A stretch of DNA of 64,000 nucleotides. It comes from Paraburkholderia eburnea (GTDB lineage: Bacteria; Pseudomonadota; Gammaproteobacteria; Burkholderiales; Burkholderiaceae). Positions within the stretch are counted from its first letter, which is position 1. Each line of letters begins with the position of its first letter. Under the pieces are notes generated by a model that was not told where the DNA came from, made no database searches, and saw nothing but the letters and a program-made list of their open reading frames with translations. Location of the stretch: contig NZ_PQGA01000001.1 of NCBI RefSeq assembly GCF_002917095.1, positions 1 through 64,000 of the forward strand, read 5' to 3'. This document shows positions 46,992 through 55,958 of the stretch, one piece after another. Both the position numbers and the translations under genes were made by a program.

Positions 46992-47029
46992 AAAAGCCGC
47001 CCAGGCTTCTTCTCACCTGGGCGGCTTTT
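46992..47029 (-). terminator. Terminator after ilvC
   Basis: A perfect 14-bp inverted repeat AAAAGCCGCCCAGG (46992-47005) / CCTGGGCGGCTTTT (47016-47029) with a 10-base loop and T tails lies between ilvC and psd. Confidence 0.9.
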
Positions 47030-47102
47030 GTTGAGTCCGACTCGGGTACGCCGGCTGCGCGTCGGTCAAAACCGCACAGCCAGACAGATCCGCTCCGTCA
47101 GA

Positions 47103-48158
<1,056 letters not shown>

Positions 48159-48242
48159 CTATTAGCTTTTGCTGCGCCGGATGCCGCGTGTCGTAACCGC
48201 TTCATCCGGTCAAGTTCCGGTGCAAGATCGACTGTGGTCGGG

Positions 48243-48734
48243 TCACACCTTCAGAATGCGCTCTCCGCGCCCGATGCCCGAGCCGCCCGTACGGACGGTT
48301 TCGAGAATCGCGGTTGCGTCGATCGCTTCGATGAACGCGTCGAGCTTGTCGCTCGCGCCCGTCAGTTCGATCGTGTAGGTCTTTTCGGTGACGTCGATGA
48401 TGCGGCCGCGGAAAATATCCGCCATCCGCTTCATCTCCTCACGTTCCTTGCCGACCGCCCTTACCTTGATCAGCATTAGCTCGCGCTCGATGTGGGCGCC
48501 CTCGGTAAGGTCGACCACTTTCACCACCTCGATCAGGCGGTTCAGATGCTTCGTGATCTGTTCGATCACGTCGTCCGAGCCAATGGAAACGATGGTCATG
48601 CGCGACAGCGAACGGTCTTCGGTCGGCGCCACCGTCAAGGTTTCAATGTTGTAGCCGCGTGCGGAGAAGAGGCCGACCACGCGCGAGAGCGCGCCCGGCT
48701 CGTTTTCCAGCAGAACGGAAATGATGTGTCTCAT
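48243..48734 (-). CDS. ilvN: Acetolactate synthase small (regulatory) subunit
   Basis: A 163-residue protein with an N-terminal ACT domain (ISVLLENEPGALSRVVGLFSARGYNI) that binds valine for feedback control, and a C-terminal ALS_ss_C domain. It activates and regulates the large subunit. It is 117 bp downstream of ilvB. The symbol ilvH is equally used for this class. Confidence 0.95.
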   Translation of the reverse strand: MRHIISVLLENEPGALSRVVGLFSARGYNIETLTVAPTEDRSLSRMTIVSIGSDDVIEQITKHLNRLIEVVKVVDLTEGAHIERELMLIKVRAVGKEREEMKRMADIFRGRIIDVTEKTYTIELTGASDKLDAFIEAIDATAILETVRTGGSGIGRGERILKV

Positions 48735-48851
48735 GATGTGATCCGCGATTTATCCAGATTGAGCGTGTCGCCGCTGCGTTCCCGCGAACCCGCACGCCCC
48801 TTGTGTGGACGCGCGCCGCGCGGGATTGCAACGGCTGTCGTTCGAATACCG

Positions 48852-50630
48852 TTACAGGTCTTCCGAGCCGAGCAGCATCTCGGTGATGCCCTTGCCGGCC
48901 TGAACCATCGGCCAGACGTTTTCGGAAGGGTCGGTCTGGAAATCGAGGAACACCGTGCGGTCCTTCAAACGCAGCGCTTCCTTGAGCGCCGGCTCGACGT
49001 CCGCGGTCTTTTCGATACGCATGCCGACGTGGCCGTACGCTTCGGCGAGCTTCACGAAGTCAGGCAGCGCATCCATATAGGAATGCGAATAGCGCTTGCT
49101 GTATTCGATCTGCTGCCACTGGCGGACCATGCCGAGGTAGCGGTTGTTCAGCGAAATGATCTTCACGGGCGTGTCGTACTGCTTGCAGGTCGACAGCTCC
49201 TGAATGCACATCTGGATCGAGCCTTCGCCCGTGATGCACAGCACGTCGTCGTCCGGGTGCGCCATCTTCACGCCCATCGCCGCCGGCAGGCCGAAGCCCA
49301 TCGTGCCGAGACCGCCCGAGTTGATCCAGCGGCGCGGCTGGTTGAAGCGATAGAACTGGGCGGCCCACATCTGGTGCTGGCCCACGTCCGAGCACACGAA
49401 CGCGTTGCCGCCCGTCAGTTCCCACGCCTTTTCCACCACGAACTGCGGCTTGATGATGTCGCTCGAACGGTCGAATTTCAGGCAGTTCTTCTCGCGCCAG
49501 CCTTCGATTTCCTTCCACCAGTCGGCGAGCGCGGCCGTATCCGGGCCGTGTTCGGCGTGCTGAAGCTGCTCGATGAGTTCCTTGAGCACTTCCTTGACGT
49601 CGCCGACGATGGGGATATCGACCTTCACGCGCTTCGAGATCGACGACGGGTCGATGTCGATGTGAATGATCTTGCGCGGACGCGAGGCGAAGTGCGCCGG
49701 GTCGCCGATCACACGGTCGTCGAAGCGCGCGCCGATCGCGATCAGCACGTCGCAGTGCTGCATCGCCATATTGGCTTCGTAGGTGCCGTGCATGCCGAGC
49801 ATGCCGAGGAACTTGCGGTCGCTCGCGCGGTAGCCGCCCAGACCCATCAGCGTGTTCGTGACCGGGTAGCCGAGCAGATCGGCGAACTGATTCAGTTCGC
49901 GCGACGCATCCGCGAGGATGATGCCGCCGCCGGTGTAGATATACGGACGCTTGGCCGAGAGGAGCAGCGACACCGCCTTGCGGATCTGCCCCGAGTGGCC
50001 CTTGGTGACCGGATTGTACGAGCGCAGTGCGACGTTCTTGACCGGTTCATACGCGCACGGCGTCTTCGACACGTCCTTCGGAATGTCGATCAGCACGGGG
50101 CCGGGACGGCCGGTGCGCGCGATGTAGAAAGCTTTTTTGACGGTAGCGGCGAGGTCGCGCACGTCCTTCACGAGGAAGTTGTGCTTCACACAGGGACGCG
50201 TGATGCCGACCGTGTCGCACTCCTGGAAGGCGTCTTGACCAATCGCGGCGGTAGGCACCTGGCCGCTGATGATCACCATCGGGATCGAGTCCATATAGGC
50301 CGTCGCGATGCCCGTCACCGCATTGGTGACGCCAGGTCCCGAGGTCACGAGACACACGCCGACATTACCGGTCGAACGCGCGTAGGCATCGGCCGCATGC
50401 ACGGCTGCCTGTTCGTGGCGCACGAGAACGTGCTGGATCTTGTCCTGCTTGTACAGCTCGTCGTAAATGTAAAGTACCGAGCCGCCGGGGTAGCCCCAGA
50501 TGAATTCGACCTGCTCGTCGGCGAGCGCCTTCATCAGCACGGTTCCGCCGATGGAAGTAGCAGCTTGAGGGGCAGATTCTTGCGAAGGGGGGACCGACGT
50601 GGAGAATTCCGCGCTGGGCATATTCATCAT
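48852..50630 (-). CDS. ilvB: Acetolactate synthase large (catalytic) subunit
   Basis: A 592-residue ThDP enzyme. Landmarks are EFIWGYPGGSVLYIYDEL, the catalytic Glu in LVRHEQAAVHAADAYAR, and the ThDP/Mg motif GEGSIQMCIQEL...SLNN, where the usual GDG is GEG. It condenses pyruvate to acetolactate, or with 2-oxobutyrate to acetohydroxybutyrate. Start region reads MMNMPSAEF; ATG 50630, 50627 and 50621 are all possible, and AAAGG at 50639-50635 gives the best spacing to 50627. A promoter at 50803-50775 gives a ~138-nt leader. Confidence 0.95.
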   Translation of the reverse strand: MMNMPSAEFSTSVPPSQESAPQAATSIGGTVLMKALADEQVEFIWGYPGGSVLYIYDELYKQDKIQHVLVRHEQAAVHAADAYARSTGNVGVCLVTSGPGVTNAVTGIATAYMDSIPMVIISGQVPTAAIGQDAFQECDTVGITRPCVKHNFLVKDVRDLAATVKKAFYIARTGRPGPVLIDIPKDVSKTPCAYEPVKNVALRSYNPVTKGHSGQIRKAVSLLLSAKRPYIYTGGGIILADASRELNQFADLLGYPVTNTLMGLGGYRASDRKFLGMLGMHGTYEANMAMQHCDVLIAIGARFDDRVIGDPAHFASRPRKIIHIDIDPSSISKRVKVDIPIVGDVKEVLKELIEQLQHAEHGPDTAALADWWKEIEGWREKNCLKFDRSSDIIKPQFVVEKAWELTGGNAFVCSDVGQHQMWAAQFYRFNQPRRWINSGGLGTMGFGLPAAMGVKMAHPDDDVLCITGEGSIQMCIQELSTCKQYDTPVKIISLNNRYLGMVRQWQQIEYSKRYSHSYMDALPDFVKLAEAYGHVGMRIEKTADVEPALKEALRLKDRTVFLDFQTDPSENVWPMVQAGKGITEMLLGSEDL

Positions 50631-50737
50631 TGACCTTTCGAATTTTCGGCAAAAAATTGATCGGGTGCTCTCTGCCGGGCTTGTGGCTCGGGTTCAAGCG
50701 GCGCGTCCAGTTGACAGATGAGCTTCTTGGGCCACAT
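50627..50737 (-). CDS. Small upstream ORF overlapping the ilvB start
   Basis: A 36-codon frame MWPKKLICQLDAPLEPEPQA... ends with TGA overlapping the first ilvB ATG (ATGA). It contains four leucines and one isoleucine but no run of branched-chain residues, so it does not look like a classical attenuator peptide. The stop/start overlap could serve translational coupling. No known family. Confidence 0.3.
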   Translation of the reverse strand: MWPKKLICQLDAPLEPEPQARQRAPDQFFAENSKGQ

Positions 50738-50774
50738 CCGAATTGAGACAAGTCACTTATGTTGCGAACCGTCG

Positions 50775-50803
50775 AAGATAGCGGCTCGAAAGCATTCGGT
50801 CAA
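50775..50803 (-). promoter_or_regulatory. ilvBNC promoter
   Basis: Minus-strand -35 TTGACC (50803-50798) and -10 TATCTT (50780-50775) with a 17-bp spacer; predicted start near 50768. The leader to ilvB is about 138 nt and shows no convincing T-tailed hairpin. Confidence 0.7.
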
Positions 50804-51138
50804 GCGCTTATTTTGCGATTTCCGTTCAAGCGCCGCTCGTTCGCCGCGCATCGGGAATAAACGTTGCGTGCGCGACAAATCCTCCCGGAATCCACATGCG
50901 GACCACTTACGGACCGCAAAACACGAAGACAATTGAAAGAAGTCCGCAAGATCCCTATCGAGGCCACAGCGCGACGCCACAGCGGCTTGCTGAAAGGCGC
51001 GCGGACGCTTTCTGCCCGCTCGAACGCAAACGTCTGGCCGGACGGCGCCCCCGCTTGCGCGAAAATTTGCTAGGATCCGCGGGTTTTACGACATTTTTCG
51101 AACGATTACGCGTACGCTGGTGGCGGCGCCTGCAACGG
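50804..51138. other. Intergenic region between ilvB and sigma factor gene
   Basis: This divergent intergenic stretch is open in the sigma-factor frame from 50896 but its predicted residues are Arg-rich and not sigma-like. A -10-like TAGGAT at 51071-51076 is the only promoter hint for the sigma operon. No RNA gene or repeat recognised. Confidence 0.4.
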
Positions 51139-51702
51139 ATGGCATCAGACAAGGAACTCGCCGATTTCCTGGCGGGCGTCGAAAGGCGCGCGTTCAAGCA
51201 GACGGTCTACGCCGTGCGCGACGATGACGCGTCGCTCGATATCGTGCAGGACGCGATGATCAAACTCGCGGAAAAATACGGAGACCGCCCGCCTGCCGAA
51301 CTCCCCCTGCTCTTCCAGCGTATTTTGCAAAACACGATGCACGACTATTTTCGTCGGCAGAAAGTACGCAATACGTGGGTGAGCCTGTTCTCGTCACTCG
51401 GCGGCGCCGACGACGAGGAGTTCGACATCCTCGAAACCTTCGAGTCCGAGTCGGGATCGCCCGGCGTCGAGAGCAGCGAGCAGCAATTCGAGCGCGAACA
51501 GATCCTCAAGCTGATCGAAGAAGAGATCCAGAAATTACCGGCACGTCAACGGGAGGCGTTTCTGATGCGTTACTGGGAAGATATGGATGTCGCCGAAACC
51601 GCCGCCGCCATGGGCTGCTCCGAAGGTAGCGTGAAAACGCACTGTTCGCGGGCCACGCACACGCTGGCTCAGGCGCTCAAGGCTAAAGGAATCACGCTAT
51701 GA
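51139..51702 (+). CDS. RNA polymerase sigma factor, ECF/sigma-70 family
   Basis: A 187-residue protein from ATG 51139 (MASDKELADFLAGVERRAF). Region 2 spans ~residues 15-75 (DIVQDAMIKLAEKYG; LFQRILQNTMHDYFRRQK) and region 4 ~125-180 (LPARQREAFLMRYWEDMDVAETAAAMGCSE, GSVKTHCSRATHTL). An acidic linker (DDEEFDILETFESESGS) separates them. It would direct a specific regulon. The stop overlaps the ATG of the DUF3619 gene by 4 bp, as sigma/anti-sigma pairs often do. Target promoters are unknown. Confidence 0.85.
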   Translation: MASDKELADFLAGVERRAFKQTVYAVRDDDASLDIVQDAMIKLAEKYGDRPPAELPLLFQRILQNTMHDYFRRQKVRNTWVSLFSSLGGADDEEFDILETFESESGSPGVESSEQQFEREQILKLIEEEIQKLPARQREAFLMRYWEDMDVAETAAAMGCSEGSVKTHCSRATHTLAQALKAKGITL

Positions 51703-52130
51703 GCTCCGCTCTCGAAATCAAGGAATTAGAGTTCGTGCAGGGGATGCGCCGCGCGCTCGACGAGAGCGCGGCCAGCCTGCCGTCCGCCACCACTGCCCGT
51801 CTCACCGCCGCCCGCAAGGCCGCGCTCGCCCGCAAGAAGGCTGAGCCGGTGCTCGTGCGCGTGCCGTCGCTCGCCGCAGCGGGCGTGGGCGCCGGCATGG
51901 CCGCGCTGCCTGACGGCCTGCCGCCGCGCCGCCGGTCCGCGTTCGCGCGCTTCGCGCTGGCCTGGCCGCTCGCCGCATTGGTGGCCGGCCTGTTCGCGAT
52001 TGCCTATTTCGAAGACCAACAACGCACCGCAGAACTTGCCGATATCGACGCGGCCATGCTGAGCGACGACCTGCCGCTCACGGCCTATCTCGATCACGGT
52101 TTCAATGCGTACCTGACGCGCGCGCACTAA
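51699..52130 (+). CDS. DUF3619 family membrane protein, possible anti-sigma factor
   Basis: A 143-residue DUF3619 protein. Residues 1-80 are soluble and helical (MSSALEIKELEFVQGMRRAL), one membrane helix follows (ALAWPLAALVAGLFAIAYF, ~residues 87-106), and a short periplasmic end carries Asp-rich sequence. This one-helix layout with a cytoplasmic N-terminus, plus the ATGA overlap with the sigma gene, fits an anti-sigma factor, although no ZAS zinc motif is visible. Function is inferred from context. Confidence 0.8.
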   Translation: MSSALEIKELEFVQGMRRALDESAASLPSATTARLTAARKAALARKKAEPVLVRVPSLAAAGVGAGMAALPDGLPPRRRSAFARFALAWPLAALVAGLFAIAYFEDQQRTAELADIDAAMLSDDLPLTAYLDHGFNAYLTRAH

Positions 52131-52146
52131 GCGGGGGATTGACGGG

Positions 52147-52980
52147 GTGAGTTACAAGCGCGGCCTGGCCATTGTCATCGGATGCGTGGTCACGGCTTTG
52201 GTGTCGTATGCGGCGACGTATCCGCGCTTTCACCCCGAGGCAGCCGCCCCGGACGCGGCGCTCGCGCCGGCCGTCGCCGCCCAGGGCCAGCCATCGGCTT
52301 CTGACTCCATTGCGGCAGCGGCGACGGTCGCCGCCGCGCCTGCGAACGACAATGCGGACAACCCGCTCTCCTGGTCGCGCCTGACCGACGCGCAGCGCGT
52401 CGCGCTCGCCCCCTTCGCCAGCGAATGGGACAAATTCAGCGATGTGCGCAAGCGCAAATGGCTGCGGATCGCCGCGCATTATCCGAAGATGACGCCCGAT
52501 GTGCAAAGACGTCTGCAAGAGCGCATGGCCGAATGGGTGCGCATGACGCCCGAGCAGCGCCGCGTCGCGCGCGAGAATTACCAGGTCTCGAAGGAGTTGC
52601 CGCCGCAGGCCCGCCAGCGCGCGTGGAAGGCCTACCAGGAACTCTCCGAAGACCAGAAGGAAAAGCTCGCCGCGAGCGAACGCAAGCGCCGCACCGTCGT
52701 GAGCGCGCCGCCGAGCGGCAACAAGAGCGAGATCCGCGATATCGAGCGCCTCGTGAACGAACGCGACCGTCGCGCGCGTGCCCGCACCGCCGCGGGAGCC
52801 TCGGTGCCGGGCGGCACGACGGCGCCTGTCGCACCGGGTCAGCCCGGCACCTCGGGGCAGCTCGCCGAGCCGCCCGCCACGGCCATGGCGGCCAGCATTC
52901 CCGCCGCCGGCAGCTTCGAACCCGCGATCCCCGTACCGGTATCGCCGTCCGAAGCGCCCGCCGCGTTCAAGGGTTCCTGA
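52147..52980 (+). CDS. DUF3106 domain protein, membrane-anchored
   Basis: A 277-residue protein from GTG 52147. A signal-anchor or signal peptide (LAIVIGCVVTALVSYAATY) is followed by an Ala-rich stretch. The DUF3106 core has tandem short helices with repeated pattern LTPEQRxxL/ARW-like units (SWSRLTDAQRVALAPFASEW, MTPEQRRVARENYQ, SEDQKEKLAASERKR), reminiscent of periplasmic CpxP/Spy-type helical repeats. A Pro/Ala C-terminus ends it. It is 16 bp after DUF3619. It may sense or buffer envelope stress; this is inference. Confidence 0.8.
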   Translation: MSYKRGLAIVIGCVVTALVSYAATYPRFHPEAAAPDAALAPAVAAQGQPSASDSIAAAATVAAAPANDNADNPLSWSRLTDAQRVALAPFASEWDKFSDVRKRKWLRIAAHYPKMTPDVQRRLQERMAEWVRMTPEQRRVARENYQVSKELPPQARQRAWKAYQELSEDQKEKLAASERKRRTVVSAPPSGNKSEIRDIERLVNERDRRARARTAAGASVPGGTTAPVAPGQPGTSGQLAEPPATAMAASIPAAGSFEPAIPVPVSPSEAPAAFKGS

Positions 52981-53074
52981 GCCTGCGCGAGGGCGCCCAC
53001 GTTTTCCCGCGTTTCTGGTGGCCGCCGATCGCGGTTATGCTCACGAAGTCCCATCGCTGAGCCTTCGCGCCACC

Positions 53075-53647
53075 GTGACCGAACACGCCACCGCTGCGCC
53101 CGCCCTCGCCGCTTCCGACCCGAACGCGTCCCGCGCCGCGCCGCGTGAACCTGCTGCGCCTGCTGCCCCCGTGACCGTGCGCCGGCGCCTCGCCGCGCTC
53201 CTCTACGAGAGCGTGCTGCTGTTCGGCGTGATCTTCCTCGCGGGCCTCGCGTTCAGTCTCGTTCTGCAGCAGCGCAACGGCTATACGTACCACCGGCTGA
53301 TGGCCGTCTGGATCGCGTTCGTCGCGCTCGCGTATTTCGTCGGCTTCTGGCGTCATGGCGGCCAGACCTTGCCGATGAAAACCTGGCGCCTGCGCGTGGT
53401 GGGCCCGGATGGCCAGCCCCCCACGACCGGCCGCGCCACGCTGCGCTACCTGGCCGCCTGGCTCTGGTTCCTGCCGCCGCTCGCGCTGCATCCGCTGTTG
53501 AACCTCACCGTCCCGCACACGCTCGCGCTCGCCGCGCTCTGGTTCGTGCTCTGGGCCGCCAGCGCCCGCCTGAGCCGCGACCGGCAGTTTCCGCATGATC
53601 GGCTCGCCGGCACGCGCATCGTTTCTGTGCTGCGCCAGCCTCGTTAA
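53075..53647 (+). CDS. RDD family membrane protein
   Basis: A protein of 190 residues from GTG 53075, a start that is uncertain (GTG 53018 is also in frame). The RDD core begins VRRRLAALLYESVLLFGVIFLAG, continues with a helix around WIAFVALAYFVGFWRHGGQTLPMKTW and ends DRQFPHDRLAGTRIV, a typical Arg-Asp-rich RDD signature. Three to four membrane helices. It lies about 94 bp after the DUF3106 gene and is probably the last gene of the sigma cluster. Function unknown. Confidence 0.78.
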   Translation: MTEHATAAPALAASDPNASRAAPREPAAPAAPVTVRRRLAALLYESVLLFGVIFLAGLAFSLVLQQRNGYTYHRLMAVWIAFVALAYFVGFWRHGGQTLPMKTWRLRVVGPDGQPPTTGRATLRYLAAWLWFLPPLALHPLLNLTVPHTLALAALWFVLWAASARLSRDRQFPHDRLAGTRIVSVLRQPR

Positions 53648-53669
53648 AACGCGCCGTCGTCAGCGCGCC

Positions 53670-53823
53670 ACGTCATCAAAGCGTCACGCTGCAGCGCGCG
53701 AAAGTAGCGCGCGCAAGCCTCGACGCCTTGCCGGCCATGCCCCGCGCGGCTGCGGCGGCCCGCACCCATTGCTCGTCGGGACTGCGTAACAAGACCTTCT
53801 TGTGAATGTCACGGCGCCGTCAC
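53670..53823 (+). promoter_or_regulatory. Two PHO-box-like repeat pairs upstream of the PlcP-like gene
   Basis: Box A, 53670-53687: ACGTCAT-CAAA-GCGTCAC. Box B, 53806-53823: ATGTCAC-GGCG-CCGTCAC. Each shows two GTCA units with the 11-bp phasing of PhoB sites (consensus CTGTCAT-N4-CTGTCAY). Box A fits 13 and box B 11 of the 18 consensus bases, by eye. No clear -10 follows either at the ideal distance. The functional case rests mainly on the adjacent lipid-remodelling genes. Confidence 0.35.
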
Positions 53824-53867
53824 GGCCTCATGGCGCAATGCGCGTATTGCAACCTGCCGCGTGAGCC

Positions 53868-54818
53868 ATGGCCCAGAAGACGTCCGCGACCCCACTTTTC
53901 CGGCAGACCTCCGGTCAGGATAGCGATTCCGCCGCCTTCCACTCCGGTCCGAGCGCCGCCGCGTTCCCGACGCCGGCGCTGCCCCTCAAGGACACCGGTT
54001 CCTCCGACTCGCACGACGACGACCACCCCGCTCCGCATCGCTACCGCACCATCTGGCTCTCGGATATTCACCTCGGCACCAACGGCTGCCAGGCGAACTA
54101 TCTGCTCGATTTCCTGCGTCACAACGAGTCGGACTATCTGTACCTCGTGGGCGACATCATCGACGGATGGCAACTGCGCAAAGGCTGGTTCTGGCCGCAG
54201 GCGCACAACGACGTGGTGCAGAAAATCCTGCGCAAGGCGCGCAAGGGCACCCAGGTGGTGTACATCCCGGGCAACCACGACGAAGGCGCGCGCCAGTTCT
54301 GCAACCTCGCCTTCGGCGACATCCACGTGCGCGAGGAAGCGTTCCACACGACGCTCGCCGGCAAGCGCCTGTGGGTCGTGCACGGCGATCTGTTCGACGG
54401 CGTGATCCAGCATGCCAAGTGGCTCGCCTATCTGGGCGACTCGGCGTACACGGTGATCCTCGTGCTCAACCGCTGGTTCAACCGCATCCGCGCGCGGCTC
54501 GGTTTCCAGTACTGGTCGCTCTCGCAGTACCTCAAGCACCAGGTCAAGAACGCGGTGAACTTCATCTCCTCGTTCGAGCGCGTGATGACCGACGAAGCGC
54601 GCCGCCGCGGCTGTGACGGCGTCGTCTGCGGCCACATCCACAAGGCCGAGATCCGCGAAATCGACGGCGTGCTCTATTGCAACGACGGCGACTGGGTCGA
54701 GAGTCTGTCGGCGCTGGTCGAAACCTTCGAGGGCGAACTGCGCATCGTCTACTGGACCGTGATGCAGTCGCCGCAAGCCCAGGGCGCGCCGCGCAAGGCG
54801 CGCGTGAGCGCGGCCTGA
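53868..54818 (+). CDS. Calcineurin-like phosphoesterase, LpxH/PlcP-like
   Basis: A 316-residue metallophosphoesterase. After a disordered ~58-residue N-terminus (HDDDHPAPH), the metal site is visible: D66/H68 (LSDIHLG), D96 (LVGDIIDG), N136-H137 (PGNHDE), H172 (VVHGDLFDG) and the late CGHIHKAE. Annotation as UDP-2,3-diacylglucosamine diphosphatase is common, but the same family includes PlcP, a phospholipase C that makes diacylglycerol under phosphate limitation. Here it is followed by a GT4 transferase and DAG kinase, which favours PlcP. The true LpxH is expected elsewhere. Confidence 0.82.
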   Translation: MAQKTSATPLFRQTSGQDSDSAAFHSGPSAAAFPTPALPLKDTGSSDSHDDDHPAPHRYRTIWLSDIHLGTNGCQANYLLDFLRHNESDYLYLVGDIIDGWQLRKGWFWPQAHNDVVQKILRKARKGTQVVYIPGNHDEGARQFCNLAFGDIHVREEAFHTTLAGKRLWVVHGDLFDGVIQHAKWLAYLGDSAYTVILVLNRWFNRIRARLGFQYWSLSQYLKHQVKNAVNFISSFERVMTDEARRRGCDGVVCGHIHKAEIREIDGVLYCNDGDWVESLSALVETFEGELRIVYWTVMQSPQAQGAPRKARVSAA

Positions 54819-54899
54819 AACCGGCATGACGCGCGACGTCCCTCATCCCAAGCATTCGCCAACCCACCGCAACACCCGAACCCCGAGGGCCGACGACCG

Positions 54900-55931
54900 A
54901 TGAAAGTAATGATCGTGACCGATGCATGGGAGCCGCAGGTCAACGGCGTGGTACGGACCCTGAAGAACACGACGCGCGAGCTGATCGCGCTCGGCCATCA
55001 GGTCGAACTGCTCACGCCGCTCGAATTCCGCACGATCCCGTGCCCGACCTATCCCGAGATCAAGCTCTCGCTGCTCCCCAGGCGCCATCTGCGCGAGCGC
55101 ATCGACGCCTTCGGCCCCGACGCGATCCACGTCGCCACCGAAGGCCCACTGGGCCTCGCCGCCCGCCGCTACGCAATCGACCACGACCTGCCGTTCACGA
55201 CCGCTTACCACACGCGCTTTCCCGAGTACGTGCAGGCGCGCTTCGGCATTCCACTGTCGGTCACCTATCGCTTCCTGCGCTGGTTCCACAAGCCCTCGCT
55301 CGCCGTGATGGCGCCCACGCCCGTCGTGAAGACCGACCTCGAAAAATTCGGCTTCACCAATGTCGTGCTGTGGACTCGCGGCGTCGATCTGGAAATCTTC
55401 GAGCCAATGGACTCGAAGGTGCTCAACACGGCCCGGCCGATCTTCCTCTACGTGGGCCGCGTGGCGGTGGAAAAGAACGTCGAGGCCTTCCTCAAGCTCG
55501 ATCTGCCCGGCTCGAAGTGGGTCTGCGGCGAAGGCCCGGCGCTGGCCGAGCTGAAGTCGCGCTATCCCCAGGCGAACTATCTGGGCGTGCTGAGCCAGCC
55601 CGAACTGGCCAAGGTCTACGCCGCCGCCGACGTGTTCGTGTTCCCGAGCCGCACCGACACCTTCGGCCTCGTGCTGCTGGAGGCGCTGGCCTGCGGCACG
55701 CCGGTGGCCGCCTACCCCGTCACGGGCCCGATCGACGTGCTGGGCACGGGCGGCGCGGGCGCGATGAACGAGGACCTGCGCGAAGCCTGCCTCGAAGCGC
55801 TCAAGATCGACCGCCCGACGGCGCGCGCCTGGGCCGAGCGTTTCTCCTGGACCGCCGCCTCCGAGCAGTTCGCCTCGCATCTCAAGCCGCGCCCCGGCTC
55901 GACGATGCAGGAAAGCAGCGCGGCGGCCTGA
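54900..55931 (+). CDS. Glycosyltransferase family 4 (SqdX/MgtA/Agt-like)
   Basis: A 343-residue GT-B glycosyltransferase. The acceptor side carries TDAWEPQVNGVVRTL at the N-terminus. The GT4 donor site includes YVGRVAVEKNVEAFLKLDLPG and FPSRTDTFGLVLLEALACGTPV with the EX7E-type Glu. Relatives include SqdX (sulfoquinovosyl-diacylglycerol) and DAG/PI mannosyltransferases. It lies 81 bp after the PlcP-like gene, so diacylglycerol is a likely acceptor. The donor sugar is unknown. Confidence 0.85.
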   Translation: MKVMIVTDAWEPQVNGVVRTLKNTTRELIALGHQVELLTPLEFRTIPCPTYPEIKLSLLPRRHLRERIDAFGPDAIHVATEGPLGLAARRYAIDHDLPFTTAYHTRFPEYVQARFGIPLSVTYRFLRWFHKPSLAVMAPTPVVKTDLEKFGFTNVVLWTRGVDLEIFEPMDSKVLNTARPIFLYVGRVAVEKNVEAFLKLDLPGSKWVCGEGPALAELKSRYPQANYLGVLSQPELAKVYAAADVFVFPSRTDTFGLVLLEALACGTPVAAYPVTGPIDVLGTGGAGAMNEDLREACLEALKIDRPTARAWAERFSWTAASEQFASHLKPRPGSTMQESSAAA

Positions 55932-55958
55932 GCCTCGCTCACGGACCGGAGGACGACG

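Noticed and set aside
50640-50768. Classical ilv attenuator terminator in the ilvB leader
   Set aside because: The possible stem CCGAGC/GCCCGG is imperfect and the T run is separated from it; no branched-chain codon run was seen.
53868-54818. Calling this gene lpxH outright
   Set aside because: The metal site fits both LpxH and PlcP; the neighbouring GT4 and DgkA genes argue for lipid remodelling, so only the family level is stated.
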